Assembly (NCBI GenBank): GCA_026545225.1
Contig: CM048848.1
Coordinates: 48,082,306 to 48,146,305, forward strand
Source: Cornus controversa
Taxonomy: Eukaryota > Streptophyta > Magnoliopsida > Cornales > Cornaceae
DNA: 64,000 nt
Reading direction: 5' to 3'
Part shown: one piece after another, positions 1 to 12,340 of the stretch
How the letters are laid out: each line of letters starts with the position of its first letter
Numbering within the stretch: the stretch's first letter is position 1
Program-made: the position numbers and the translations under genes
The notes under the pieces: generated by a model
What the model saw: only the letters and a program-made list of their open reading frames with translations
Told to the model about the DNA's origin: nothing
Databases searched by the model: none

Positions 1-1956
1 GATAGAGCCTTCCTTGCATCCTCCATCATCTTCCTCGGCACCTACAAATCCAGTTGGTCATCCTTCTAAGTCTGATCTTAATCTTCCCATTGCATTTTGC
101 AAAGGTAGAAGGGTTTGTACTGATCATCCTATATCTCATTTTGTTTCTTATAATCATTTGTCATCTTCTTTTCGAGCTCTCTTTATTCTTGTCATTTGTT
201 ACTGTTTGTAAGTCATACAGGGAGGCTCTTTCCCATCTTAGCTGGCAGAAAGCTATAGAAGAGGAAATGCATGCCTTGCAATTGAATCATACTTGGGATC
301 TTCTTCCAAAGGCTGCAGGTGCTCATATTGTTGGATGTTGTTGGGTTTTCACAGTGAAACAAAATCCTGATGGCACTATTGATCGTTTAAAGGCTTATCT
401 TGTTGCTAAAGGTTTCACTCAGACCTATGGCATTAACTATACTGAGGCATTCTCTCATGTGGCTAAGCTTAACTCTGTTTGCATAGTTATCTCTCTTGTT
501 GTCAATCTTAACTGACATCTCCATCACCTCGATGTTAAAAATGCTTTTCTTCTTGGTGATGTTATCGAGACAGTGTATATTGCTCAACCTCCTGGGTTTG
601 AGTCCAAAGGGGAGTGTGTTTGTCACCTCAAGAAGTCTATTTATGGACTCAAATAGTCACCTCGTGCATGGTTTGATAAATTTAGCAAGGTAGTGATTGC
701 TCATGGTATGACTAGAAGTCAACTATTCATTCAGTTTTCTTTAAAAAGACAGAGTGGTATTGTGATTTTGGTGGTCTATGTGAATGATATCGTCATTATT
801 GGGAGTGACAAGAGGGGTTTTAGACCTTGATTTGTCATTTTGGTTCGAATTTTCTCACTAAAGATTTGGGCAAGCTCCGTTATTTTCTTGGTATTGAGGT
901 TGCAAGACCAAAGAAAGATATTTGTTTATCTCAGAGAAAATATACTCTTGATATCTTAAGGGATACAGGTTATCTTGGCTCTAAACCTGCAACAACACAC
1001 ATGGAGACTAATCTGAAGCTATTGCTTGAGGTTGGTGACTTGGTTGATGATCCAGAGATGTATAGATTACTTGTAGGCAAGTTGATTTATCTAACCATTA
1101 CTCGTATAGATATTGCCTATGCAGTTAGTGTTGTTAGTCAATTTATGGTCAGCCCATGAGTCTCTCACATGGAGGCGGTTATACGAATTTTGAAGTATCT
1201 TGAAGGAGCTCTGAGTCGTGGTCTTTTCTATCAATCGTCTGGACATCTGCGCATTGATGGTTACACTAATTTTGATTGGGTAGGTTCTCCTTCAGACAGA
1301 CGTTCAACGACTGGTTACTGTACTTTTATAGGAGGCAATCTAATAACTTGGAAAAGGAAAAAGCAGTTGATTGTGGCGCGGTCTAGTGCTAAAGCTGAGT
1401 ACCGTGCAATGGCTTATACTTCATGTGAGCTAGCTTGGTTAAGAACTTTGTTACAAGAATTTGAATTTTCAGTTCAAGACTCATCTCCTCTATTGTGATA
1501 ACCAGACAGCTATTCACATTGCCAATAACCCAGTTTTTCATAAGCGAACCAAACATATCGAGGTTGATTGTCATTTCATTCGTTCTAAGGTGACTTTCAA
1601 AGAAATTGCGATTTCGTTCGTATTATCTGGTAATCAATTAGCAGATCTCTTTACTAAGGCCCTTCCAAAGCATGCCATTGATTCTATCTACCGCAAGCTG
1701 GGAGTTATTGACATCTACTCTCCAGCTTGAGGGGAAGTGTTGTGAGAGCTAATAGTCAACTCTTCCTTGATTAGGGGCTTGATCAATTATTCCTTGATTA
1801 GGGGCATAATTTATGTTTCCATATATTGTTGTTTTTCTTATTTTATTTCTTGAGAATACTATATATTGAGATTGTAATCACCTTTGGGGTATGAAATACA
1901 GATTATATTTCTCTCTCTCTCTAATAGTTCTCTCAATTTAGCTTTTATCTTTGACA
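1..1956 (+). mobile_element. Ty1/copia LTR retrotransposon fossil, 3' part of pol plus 3' LTR
   Basis: Translations on the + strand match the copia reverse transcriptase (about 230-1160) and the RNase H domain (about 1170-1730). RNase H text such as DRRSTTGYCTFIGGNLITW is plain, as is the copia tail that ends just before a purine tract at about 1729-1739. The 5' end lies outside the window. The pol region is broken, with several interruptions, so this is a dead copy of moderate age. It sits upstream of two exons of a CBM48 gene on the same strand, so it probably lies in an intron of that gene. Confidence 0.93.
1740..1956 (+). repeat. 3' LTR of the copia fossil
   Basis: The LTR starts TGTGAGAGC directly after a purine tract (GAGGGGAAGTGT) and ends TTTGACA, giving TGT...ACA termini. 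It is about 217 bp and carries a TC microsatellite near its end. The 5' partner LTR is not in the window, so target duplications and LTR age cannot be read. Confidence 0.7.
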
Positions 1957-3019
1957 AAGGTGAAAGGGAAAAGTCATTTTTTTAATAGCTTTGCAGCTTA
2001 TCAATGTAAATGCTAAGTTCCATTATGGATATTAGGATTTGATAAGAGTGATCCTGTCCAATCTGTTAGTTGCTTAAGTGGGCAACTGAATGGTTCTTAG
2101 GTTGCCATAAACTGCTGTTGGAGTTAGTGATGCTATTGGTCATGATCGCCTAAGCTAATGTAAATTGAATCTAACAGTAATTTTTGGATGTTGGAAGCCT
2201 TTTTTCAACGAAATTTTACGAGAACTTCAATAGGTGAAGTATGCTTTGCTTTAGGCTTTTGTTTCTCATAAATTTCATTAGCATAGAGGTATTACTGTTG
2301 TTTTCGATATAAAGAAGATGATATTGAAGTGAACTTTTTTTTATGATGGGTAGATATCAAAGAATTTATATACTCCCAATGTTGTGGTTTCAGATGCTCT
2401 AGGATGATGCTGTAGGAAGCTAAACACATGGTGTGGTTAGGTTAATTACACTCTTGGAAGCACCAATCTCAATTGGTAGATTGGAGTGCCAGAGTTAGAC
2501 CTATGCTCTTAACTCTCACTAATATTGAAAGCAAATATTGTTGATAAATACGTACAAATTTTAAAAATATATTATCATGTAGAGAGCCAGTTTCCCAGGT
2601 GAAAATTGTCTGTACATGTGTTGGCTATTTAAAGACTGTTCACCTAATTTATGTTTTTTTGTATTGATCGGTCAACTAACAGAAAAATGCTCTCAACTAC
2701 TAAGGTCGGGGTTCCAACTTTGGGAGTATGAAATGACATTAATATATGGGTTTAATTTGAAAATAGGAACTTGTCTGGAAATGCAGAAGAAAATTTGGGG
2801 ACAGGTTTGTCATACTGAGTGAAGCTTCTTCTTCTTCTTCTTCTTCTTATTATTATTATTATTTTCCGGTGGCCTAATCATCTACTGCGAAGTTTGGTAC
2901 CTTTTAGAAAATTAGTTACTGGTGCAGCTGTTTAAAATTTCCCTTTTGAGAGAGAGTTTTATGATGCTTTTGGATGGCTTTTCTTAATATGTATTTTGAT
3001 TCACACCCTTATCATGCAG
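1957..3019 (+). other. Probable intron sequence of the CBM48 gene
   Basis: I searched all three + frames for the exon that should precede 3020 (the CBM48 part carrying a GSFDGW-type motif) and did not find it. The preceding exon is probably left of the window, beyond the copia insertion. The stretch is AT-rich and ends in a good acceptor (ATCATGCAG at 3011-3019). Confidence 0.5.
2825..2864. repeat. Compound microsatellite (CTT)n(ATT)n
   Basis: Direct reading: about seven CTT units pass into about five ATT units. It lies inside the presumed intron. Confidence 0.95.
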
Positions 3020-3272
3020 AGAAAGATGGAGAAATCAAGTAAAGGTATTTTCTCTGCGTGCCTGAAGTTGTATCCTGGTAGATACGAGGTAGGTCATTTT
3101 TATTAACTGTCATGATTCCACATTTTTCAGTACCTTTTGAATGGTGGGCATGTCAGTTACTAGTCTATATCTGCAGATCAAGTTCATTGTTGATGGCATA
3201 TGGAAGACTGATCCTCTACGCCCTGTAGTTGGAAACAGTGGGTATGAGAATAACCTGCTTGTCGTCACGTAA
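3020..3272 (+). CDS. C-terminal end of a CBM48 (glycogen-binding) protein, PTST / AMPK-beta-related, partial
   Basis: Two exons are visible. Exon 3020-3088 follows ATCATGCAG and ends before GTAGGT; exon 3177-3272 follows CTGCAG and ends in TAA. The intron between them is phase 0. Together they encode 54 residues ending the protein, with the CBM48 C-terminal strands LYPGRYEIKFIVDGIW and GYENNLLVV. In plants this domain binds alpha-glucans. PTST-type proteins are plastid factors that bring granule-bound or initiating starch synthases to their substrate, and AMPK-beta subunits use the same fold. Only the last part of the domain is present, so the choice among PTST1/2/3 or another CBM48 protein rests on context: the next genes match, from memory, the neighbours of PTST2 (At1g27070). 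The earlier exons must lie left of the window, beyond the copia fossil. Confidence 0.8.
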
Positions 3273-4263
3273 AGGCACACAATAGGCATCCAACCTCAGT
3301 TATCAGAAGAGAGGAAAACAGTTAAAAGAGGATGAATATGTTCTGCAGGATCGTTGTAGGCATCAGAAGTTGTTGGTTGTTGATGATAGTTTTCTCATGA
3401 TTCTTTTAGCATAGCAAATTGGTATATGTTTCACCTTTGTATTGTTTTTTTTTTGGAGTACATGTAAGAGGGTGAGCTTTGGCGCAATGATAAGGTTGAT
3501 CCACTGTGACCTAGCGGTCACGGGTTGACTTTCTCTAGACCGGGTTTGTCTTTTTTTCAAAGTAGATGTAAACATCTTGTATTCAGGAGATTATTTGATT
3601 GAATTAATTTTTGAATAATTCTATAAGCTGTGTTTCTTCTGTTATCATTACTGCTGTTTGGTCCTTTAGGACTATAGTAAAAAGCAAATATTAGAACAAG
3701 GATGAATTTTTTTTGACTTTGTAAAGTTTTGCTTCAACTCTGTGCAGTTTCATAATATTCCTTAATGATCAGCACAGTTGACATTCAATCTAAAGGATCT
3801 ACTGCTGCATAGATACCTTCGGGAGCAAATCCTCTTGATAGTACAACAGTAGCATCTAATAGGAGTCAAGTCACTTAAATTGTCATATTAGGTTGAGATA
3901 AGCCTTGATAACAATATATTACTATTCACTTTCATTAAGTCCACAAAAGCTATAGAGTCATTACAAGTAGTAATACATTCTGCAACAGTACTAACAGATC
4001 ATCCACTTCAAAGTCTCAAATTATGCAATTTCTTCATCTTTGAAGATGAAGACCGGTTGCCTGGAAAAAAACCAGCTTCGACTTCGGTTCTGTAGTCACT
4101 GAAGGCCATCCAAGTTTCACAGAACTGTGACCCTCAAATCATATTTTTCCACTTAACTTTCAAGATATTTTTACAAGTAAAACAAAAGGAATGGCCATTT
4201 CAAACCAAACAATTGTGGCTATAGTGGATGGTCGCTTTCAATGGAATCGGTATATGAATGGTA
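3273..4263. other. Intergenic DNA between two convergent genes
   Basis: This holds the 3' UTR of the CBM48 gene, a SINE fragment (3467-3560), and about 700 bases with no ORF or repeat that I recognise. The tail of the RCC1 gene faces it from the other strand. Confidence 0.5.
3467..3560 (+). mobile_element. tRNA-derived SINE fragment
   Basis: The piece starts GGTGAGCTTTGGCGCAATG, a common plant SINE head containing an RNA polymerase III A box. It continues with GACCTAGCGGTCACGGGTTG, which overlaps a decayed B box (GGGTTGACTTT in place of GGTTCGANTCC). A T-rich run follows. It is short and diverged, so an old copy. Confidence 0.7.
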
Positions 4264-4536
4264 CTCCCTCCATCCCAAAATTTAAGTCCACTATTCCATT
4301 TTGGGATGTCCCAAAATACATGCCCATCTTCTAAAATGGTTGTACTATCTTTTATATGATTCCTAAACAACCCTTTTCAAACTCCATTATCCTAAAAGTT
4401 GGCCCGCTATATAATAATAACACTAACTTTTAAACAATGACTAATATGTAAATTCATTCCTTACTACTATAAAAAGTGGGTCCCATCATAAAAAGTTAAC
4501 TCCCAAAGATGCCCATAAATTTTGGGACAAAGGGAG
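4264..4536. mobile_element. Stowaway-type MITE (Tc1/mariner)
   Basis: Terminal inverted repeats: CTCCCTCCATCCCAAAATTT on the left and, read from the other strand, CTCCCTTTGTCCCAAAATTT on the right. TA duplications flank it (4262-4263 and 4537-4538). It is 273 bp with no coding capacity, and lies about 90 bp past the stop codon of the RCC1 gene, so it may sit in or beside that gene's 3' UTR. Confidence 0.88.
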
Positions 4537-4629
4537 TATGTTGAAAATTTCTATTCCTTAATTCCTTTGACGGCCATTTGAGATGCTATAGTGCCATCAA
4601 ATAAGGTTGCCATTCCTAATGCAGATAAA

Positions 4630-7600
4630 TCAAGTCCGGGAAGGGAGAGGGTATTTCCTTGCAGCAAATGTGAACCCACTTCCACAATAAACTTTGAACG
4701 TGGTGCGTCTGTCAGTAAGTATGTGGCCAAGTCTAACGATCTGAGGGCTACTTTGATCACTTGTATTTCCCAACCCAAGCTGACCATGCTCACCCCAACC
4801 CCATGTCTTTGTTAATCCATTCTCTGCAAAATTGCAGTAAGTTCGAAATGGAAATATATCAGCATATGACCAAGATTAAAAAGAGAGAATAAATATAGAA
4901 TAAGATCTTGCCTGTTATTAGAGCTGAGTGCTCAGCTCCTGCTGCAATCTCTAGAACTTTAATCCCATCAATACCAGGACTTTTCTCCATAATGGCTTCC
5001 TCTGAATCTTCTGCAGTATGAAACACACATTTTGATACCAATGCTCAATTTCATTTGAGAGAGAGAATTGGAAGGAAAAGACACGAAGGATGGGGAAAAC
5101 ATCCATAAGAGAAGGTGAGTTTCCCTCCATTTGTTTTGGTTGAGGAAAGAGAGAAGGAAGAAAGGAAAGGGGTTTTACATGAATTTACCATTATAGGGAT
5201 GGTGTTATTTGAAGGCCAAAATGTAAAAAAGTTGGAGGAGCCATTTCAATCCTCCTTCCCTCCCATGTGGAAGGAACAATTATGGTGGATCTGAAATGAA
5301 GGACCTTCCTTCCTCCCTTCCCTTTGCCTTCCTTTTACCCTCCCACTCTTCCTTCCTTCCTCCCACTCTTCCGTCCTACCCAATGAACCATAAAATTACA
5401 TCTACTCAAAAAGGAAATTTTCCAAAATGAGTAAGCAAATGGTATGTATTCCTTGATTCCTTTTCTAAATATTGACTGGATGGTTAAAATCATCTTATTA
5501 AGGTACACAATATCCTAAAAAACTTTATCAAATGGTCATGGACTTGCCTAATAAACTTCATCAAATGGTCAAGTACATGTGTCCTGAATCTCCTGATACC
5601 CTTACAATATTTGTCCAATGAGATGAATGTAAACCAGGCTATCAAATGACGTTTACACTATACACACTCCCAGATATCAAAACGCATTACCGGACAAATG
5701 CTTCACTGGGGTTAATTTCTGAGACTTGCTGAGCACTCCATGGCGGTAGCCACCAAGCATATGCACTTCCCCATCACCTGCTTAAGTTGCCCCGAAGTTG
5801 TAAATTAACAAGTCGTTCACATGCTCTGGTTTGGTAAAAGAATGGGAATGGTAAAAGCATGACATACCTGTTAATCCTAAAGCATGATTCCATCCAAGAG
5901 CAGCCTGGGCGAAAGACAAGGTTGAAGTTAAACACTGGGGATAGTAAGCATTTGAATTGCCACTAAACCCTCTTCCCCAGATGTATAGATTTCCATCAGC
6001 TTATTTGACAACCAGATAAAACCACAGCAAAGAAAGCAATTAATACAGGGAAAGCATATCATGACCTAGTACTAATGATAAATCTTGTTAACTCATCACA
6101 TTAACTTTAAAAAATCCATTCCCCATTCAGAAGTTCTTTAATTTGTCAGTCTGTAATTACAAGTGGCAGATCGCAGATGATGGGCCTCAGGACCACCACA
6201 TTTATATCTGCTCTTATTGCCATTTAAAACAAAAGATAATTTGAGGGACTCACCAGATAAAGCTGCACTGTGATCTCCATTTGCACAAATGCTGTTGATT
6301 TTGACATGTTCCAACCCAAGTGTAACTTGAGGAACATTAATTGATCCAATTTTATCCTCGGAAATACCCAGTTGACCACGCTTACCAGACCCAAATCCAT
6401 ACAATTGATCTCTTGAATGACCTGCATCAAATTCATCTCAAATTTTAGTGATTGTCCGGTTGACTTGAAATCAGACTCGAGTTTTCCACAACCAAAAATC
6501 ATTTCTTTTGTGTCTTATATTCAGCATTCAGCAACCTTCCAAAGTATTTGTAAGAATCACAAAATATGCAAAGATTCTGTAATAGCGCCATAGGGAGTTC
6601 CAACTACATTAGAAGAATTTTAACAACAAAATTAAACATATTGAGTTAGTTGTTTTTTGATTTATCTTTACTCATAACTTGTAAAGCTTTGCAAAAAAGC
6701 CAAAACCAGCTCCATCCTAATTATGTTATTCTAAGATTTCTCATCAATTCATTGAGTCCAAATTGATAATATACATGGAATAGATCAGTTCGGTTTCTTC
6801 TCTAGCATTCACGAATAAACAATACCACAAGAAGAAAGTAGTTGACCCCACATATCACCATTCAAAATGCCACCGATAATGATATACTATTCCTAATCGA
6901 TCTCCAGTAATTTTGTATTTTTGTTTGTGGCCAAAGGTGGGGAACACTTGGAGCAAGGAGGAGGATATTCAGAGGGACATTGTTTCCAATTATCAGAACT
7001 TGTTTACAGAAACCGCAGCTTGGAGACCATTGCTTGATGGGCTTGAGTTTGATAGCATTTCAGAGGCTGATCGAAATTGGCTAGAAAGGCCTTTTGAGGA
7101 GAAAGAGGTTGAGATGGCGTTGAGAAATTGTGATGGGGACAACTCCAGGATCGGATGGATTCATGTCGGCTTTCTTCCAACATAATTGGGAGGTTTTCAA
7201 GGCAGATATTTTGGAAACATTCAGAATCTTCCATGAGCAGGGTCAGTTTGAAAAAAGCCTTAATGCTTCGTTTGTTTCACTTATTCCAAAGAAGGGAGGA
7301 GCCATTGAAGCCAAAGATTTTAGACCAATCAGCTTGATGGGCGGTGTCTACAAGCTTATTGCGAAGCTCCTGGCAAATCGGTTGAGAAGGGTGTTGGATG
7401 GGGTGATCTCGAACTCTCAAAATGCTTTTGTCAGAAGGCGTTAGATTTTGGATTTCATGTTAATTGCGTGTGAATGTGTGGATTCAGAGTTAGGAGTGGA
7501 GAACCGGGAGTAGTGTGCAAATTGGACATTGAGAAAGCCTATGATGATGTGAACTGGGGCTTCTTGAACTACTTATTGGATAGGATGTGTTTTGGGCACA

Positions 7601-10600
7601 CATGGTAAAAATGGATTTGGCATTGTATCTCTACAGTTCGGCTCTCTATTATGGTTAATGGATCCCCTGCAGGTTTCTCCCCTAGTTCTCAAGGTATTAG
7701 ACAAGGTGACCCTATCTATCCCTTTATTTTCCTTATCATCATGGAGGCTTTTAGCAGATTCATGAGGAGAGCTGAAGGGTTGGATTACATTAGAGGCTTC
7801 AGCATTGGCAGAGAGCAACCTAGGCAGTTGGTCATTTCTCACTTGCTGGTTGTGGATGACACTATTGTGTTTTGAGATGCAGTGGAGGATCAGTTCAGGC
7901 ATTCACAATGTTTCTTTGTTTGCTTTCAAAAAGTCTCAAGTTTGAAAGTTAACATTGGAAAAAGTGATATTGTGCCGGTTGGAGAGGTGGGGGAGATTCA
8001 GGTTTTTGCTAATATTCTTGGGTGTAGGGTTGCCTCTTTCCCAGTATCTTACTTGGGATTGCCACTTGAGGCAAATTCGAAAAGTGCTTCTATTTGGAAT
8101 CCAATTGTGGAGCGCTTTGAGAAAAGGCTTGCAAATTGGAAGAAGCAGTTTCTTTCGAAAGGGGGACGCTCAACTCTAATCAAAAGCACCCTTTCTAACC
8201 TTTCAACATATTTTATGTCTCTTTTCCCAATGCCAAAGGCAGTTGTTAGGAGGTTGGAGAAGATTCAAAGTAATTTTCTTCGGTTAGGGAAGGGCAATGA
8301 ATTTAAATACCACTTGGTCAATTGGAATAAGGTGTGCTCTACAGTTTGGATGGGAGGTTTAGGCATTCGAAATCTTGTTATTTTCAACAAAGCTTTGTTG
8401 GCGAAATGACTTTGGAGGTTCGGTAAAGAGAGGACTAGATTGTGGAGAAGAGCCATCGCTTGTCGAGTGGGGGAAGGTAAGGGGGGTTGGTCTTCCAGAG
8501 AGATGAGACTTTCTGGTGTTATAGGTGTTTGGAAATTTATTCGGAAGCGATGGGATGAGGTCTCGAAGCGTATCCGATTTAGAGTCAGGAATGGAAGACT
8601 GGTCAGATTTTGGGAGGATCATTCTTGCGGGGAGTCCTCTTTCGCTCATAGATTTCCACAGCTCTTTCGGATTGCTACGGATCAACATGCCTTGGTGGCC
8701 AACTGTTATTGGCTTGATAGGGGGAGGACATCTTGGGATGCTCGGTTTCGAAGACAATTCCATGATTGGAATCTTGATGATGTGGTAAAATTTCTAGCTT
8801 TACTTTACAGACACAGTGTGGTAGAGGAGGGGTTGGACGAGATGGTTTGGGTGGATGCACCGAGAGGTGAATTCGAGGTGCGAATTTTCTATCAGGGCCT
8901 TTCTTTTCCTTGGAAGGCAGTATAGAAGTCAAAAGCCCCTTTGAAGGTGGCTTTTTTTGTTTGGACTGTAGCTCTTGAGAGGATTCTTACTCTTGACAAT
9001 CTCAGAAGAAGATGACACGTTACAGCAAATTGGTGTTGCATGTGCAAAAAGGCAGAAAAATCAGTTAATCACCTTCTACTACATTGCTCAGTAGCGAGAG
9101 ATGTATGGTCTATGTTTTGGACAGCTTTTGGTGTGAATTGGGTGTTTCCCACATCTATGATTGGTATGTTAGGGGCTTGGAGAGGGTGTTCAGTGGATAG
9201 CCGAGCCAGGGTTGCTTGAAGGGTCATGCCCCTTTGTTTGTGGTGGGGCTTGTGGAGGGAGAGAAATAGGAGATCTTTCAAGGACGAGGAATCTTCTATT
9301 TGGTCTCTCAAATATACCATCATGAGTTCTTTATTTTTTTGGGTTAATGGGCACAATTATAAATCTGTGAGGGAATTTGTGGATTTTATTGATAGTCTAA
9401 AGTTGTAGAAGGCCTTGGTAGGCTTTGTGTTTTCTCTTCGGATGCGCATTTCTCTTCGGATGCGCTCCCCTCTTGAGCGCTTTTTATAATATTTTACCTG
9501 TAAAAAAAAAAGAACTTAACCCCTAACCCACCCCTCCCTTTAAGATATTCTATCAGCACTTAACTAGTATGCTACAATGGCTTTGACCTAGTAATATTGT
9601 AATTAAGGTCTGCTTTAAAGTTCTTGAATATTTTGTGGAGCCATCAGGTCAAGTTCTCCAAGAAAGATTTTTATTTTCTTTCCAATTTATCCAGCAGATA
9701 AACGTAATAAACATATGTTCAAATTTAAATTGGTATGGAAGGAAAGCATTTACATCCTTATTTATTCCAAGCAAAACAATCTTTTTTTTTTCATTTGGTG
9801 TTCTAAAATCCTCATGCTATTTCAAAAGAACTTAAATACCAGGTTAAAATCTGTTTCTTACATTCTGTATCATTTCTTATCCCAAAAATATATTATGTCT
9901 CAGTCCAAGATAATAAAAAGTGTAATTTATCAAAAGGGGAAAAAAACACTTCATATTATTTGTTTCTGGTATACATGCCATTCAGATGTAATGAGCGAGC
10001 GTCGTTACAGAATATCAATGCTTTTGGAATATAAATAAGAAAATATACATCCTATGCCACAGCATTTTCACATTAATGACCAATTAACTGAGAGTGCGAT
10101 ACAGTGTAAACCATTTGTTTACCTTTCAACAGGACTAGTGAATGGCGCATACCACACGCAATCTGCTCAACATGCTTTGAAGCAAAGTACGAGACTTCTA
10201 CAGGAAAAGAATGGGACTTGTAATCACCATGCCCAAGTTGACCAAATGAGCCATCTCCACATGTGAAAAGGCATCCGGTATCTGAGAACAAATACAATAG
10301 CAGGGAGGCAAAAACTGATGCCCTGATTAAAGGGACACAATGATACATAAGAATAACTGGGACTGTGGGTGCAATGAGGTAACTAAAGTATCAGAAATTA
10401 AGTCTAGAAAGTACTAAAAAAAAACCTGGAGAAATAACAATAATAGAAAAACGAACGAAAATGCTTTTATGCTACATGGGTATTCATCAACCAATATTAG
10501 AATTAATAAATTAAAAACCACAGAAATTGTGCAAAATCATCTATCAACAAATACTATACCAAATCAAAAAATAATAAATTAGAAACCACAGAAATTGTTA

Positions 10601-11331
10601 ATCTCTAACTATTACAAAGAAGTCAATAAGATGCCAAGTTTACATATTCTCTGATTTATCATAAAATCAAGAATTATGATCATGGGTACTTTCTATACTT
10701 ACATAGTGGAAATTATGATCATGGGTATCAATTTGACATGTAGAATTTCAAGATAATGTCTCAAATAAACAGAGTGAAAAAGGGTTAATGGATTGTGGCA
10801 GAGGAAACCTGAAACAAATCCAGAGTGGTTCCACCCAGCAGAAACATGAGTGATAACAGTGCCTTTGAAAATCTCTAAAGGCTTTGGTTGTAAGCTGTTA
10901 ATCAAATCCCCATGACCCAGTTGACCAGACGAGCCCCTTCCCCATGTCAGCACCTTCCCACCTGCAAAGTAACACCCACAAACTCATATCCAGTTATTAA
11001 TTAATTGATTAATCATAGAAAATCTACATACGTGTGTGTGTATATATATAGAGAGAGAGTGTGTGTGGTTGGTACAGGCGGTGAGGGCGATAACGTGAGC
11101 GCCGCCGCAAGAGAGAAGAGAGATGGGTCCGGAAGAGGAGAGAGAAGGAAGGAGTTGAGGGAAGTGTTCGTCCTGAAGCCTTCCCGTCCCTAACTGTCCC
11201 TCCGTGCCTGCCCCCCAACTCCACCATACATCTTCTTCTTCTTCAGCTATTTCCTTCTCTTCTTCCATCAATTTCATTTTCAGATTTCTCAGTTGTCGTT
11301 TCCATATCACTTTACAGTTTGCACTGCCCAT
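4630..11331 (-). CDS. RCC1-repeat (seven-bladed beta-propeller) protein, eight exons
   Basis: Exons on the - strand: 11331-11076, 10961-10809, 10281-10123, 6421-6254, 5999-5868, 5777-5691, 5010-4912 and 4823-4630. All introns are phase 1 and the joined frame is open, giving 415 residues. Blade signatures recur: [14 protein letters not shown] (37-50), [42 protein letters not shown] and [12 protein letters not shown], the usual count for a complete RCC1 propeller. Family members act as guanine-exchange factors (RCC1), as the UV-B receptor UVR8, or in organelles (RUG proteins); the substrate here is unknown. Residues before the acidic run [12 protein letters not shown] carry no clear signal. The first ATG after an in-frame stop is at 11331; ATGs at 11277 or 11268 (397 or 394 residues) are equally plausible starts. 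Intron 7 has a GC donor. Intron 3 (3.7 kb) is swollen by a LINE. Context suggests the counterpart of At1g27060. Confidence 0.93.
6910..9512 (+). mobile_element. 5'-truncated L1-type LINE, dead, inside RCC1 intron 3
   Basis: Lies antisense to the host gene. The + strand carries the ORF2 reverse transcriptase in order: [18 protein letters not shown] (7150s), [20 protein letters not shown] (7280-7340), GIRQGDP (about 7700), the catalytic box as VVDD (canonical F/YADD, about 7850), then SYLGLPL (about 8050) and the C-terminal zinc-knuckle domain (W/C/H pattern about 8930-9150). The frame ends at 9408 and a 10-A tail follows at about 9501-9512. It starts within ORF2, lacking the endonuclease. The frame changes near 7130 and near 7490, and in-frame stops occur near 7441, 7605, 7873, 8407, 8923, 9013 and 9218. 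I could not identify target duplications. A 17-bp direct repeat with core CTCTTCGGATGCGC lies in its 3' UTR (about 9430-9466). Confidence 0.92.
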
Positions 11332-11657
11332 CTCACTCAAGAGTCACATCTCCCAACTAACGTCGTCGTTTCTTAAATTTTCTCAACCTGTCGTTTGCAT
11401 AATTACCAATACAGAAATAGCAATTACAAATAGGTCGATCAAACTGGATTCAAATTGCCCTTTGAGACTATTACCAAAATGCCCTGTACGAACCAAATTA
11501 TCAAAATACGCTCAAAATATATTTTAAGAGACAAAAAAAGTCAAATCTTACTCTAACGCCATCGGTTTTGGGACATTCTATGTGCGCGCTCTTTATAATT
11601 GAATCGGAAAGTGTCATATTAGTGTTTTGAGCTGATGTAGCTCTCTGTAATCTTCTA
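11332..11657. other. RCC1 5' flank, promoter side
   Basis: TC-rich DNA just upstream of the RCC1 start, then mixed sequence up to the hAT-type MITE. I see no convincing TATA box on the - strand. The MITE ends about 330 bp from the start codon. Confidence 0.4.
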
Positions 11658-12201
11658 CTAGGAAGTATGGACACGGATACGGAATATGGGTACAACATGA
11701 TACGAACACGGCGATACGAAAAATTTTAAAAAAACAGGACACGTACACGGCGGGGATACGGCTATAAAATAATAATATAATATATTAATATATATTAATT
11801 ATTTAATAAAAAATACTACATTACAGAAATAATTCAATTCATCATCATGCAATTAAGAACCAAACAAACTTATAAACAAAGATGGACAAATATATTAAAA
11901 TAAATTAAAGAACTAGACTTATTTAGTCTTCTACGTGTATTTAGCTTATATTTTAATCATAACTTAGTATCATACAATTTATATTCGAAATATTTGAATA
12001 TACATCATTGTTATGAAGTGTCCAATACGTTTTCAAGAAGTGTCCGAGAAGTGTTCAAGGAGTGTCCGAGAAGTGTCCTAAAAAGAAAAATGTCAGGACA
12101 CTTCTACGAAGTGTTCGACACGTGTCCGAGGAGTGTCCGACACGGTGTCCGAGTGTCCGATACGGGTACGACACCCTCGGTGAAGTGTCCGTGCTTTTTA
12201 G
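11658..12201. mobile_element. hAT-like MITE with GTGTCC word repeats
   Basis: Ends: CTAGGAAGTATGGACAC on the left and, in reverse complement, CTAAAAAGCACGGACAC on the right. Flanking 8-mers ATCTTCTA (11650-11657) and ATCCTCTA (12202-12209) agree at 7 of 8 bases, the hAT duplication length. Both ends are packed with GTGTCC/GGACAC and GGATACGG words, while the middle is plain AT-rich DNA. It is 544 bp and non-coding; short open frames in it are by-products of the word repeats. Confidence 0.8.
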
Positions 12202-12340
12202 ATCCTCTAGTATGATATATCTCTATATTATTATTTTAATATTTTTTATAAAAATAATTTTATACAAAATTTTAAAACTCAATTATTTCAATTGTTAGCA
12301 ATGAATAAAATATTATTTTTTCTTCTAATATATTTATTGA

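Noticed and set aside
2967-2990. Upstream CBM48 exon with a FGW-like reading
   Set aside because: Chance match in an AT-rich stretch; no acceptor/donor pair in phase with the exon at 3020.
3476-3555. A functional tRNA gene
   Set aside because: A and B boxes are decayed and no cloverleaf can be folded; fits a SINE.
7573-8932. Several - strand open frames of 60-134 codons
   Set aside because: Antisense shadows of the LINE reverse transcriptase.
11994-12298. Two overlapping open frames with Ser/Val/Arg repeats
   Set aside because: They are translations of the GTGTCC word repeats in a MITE.
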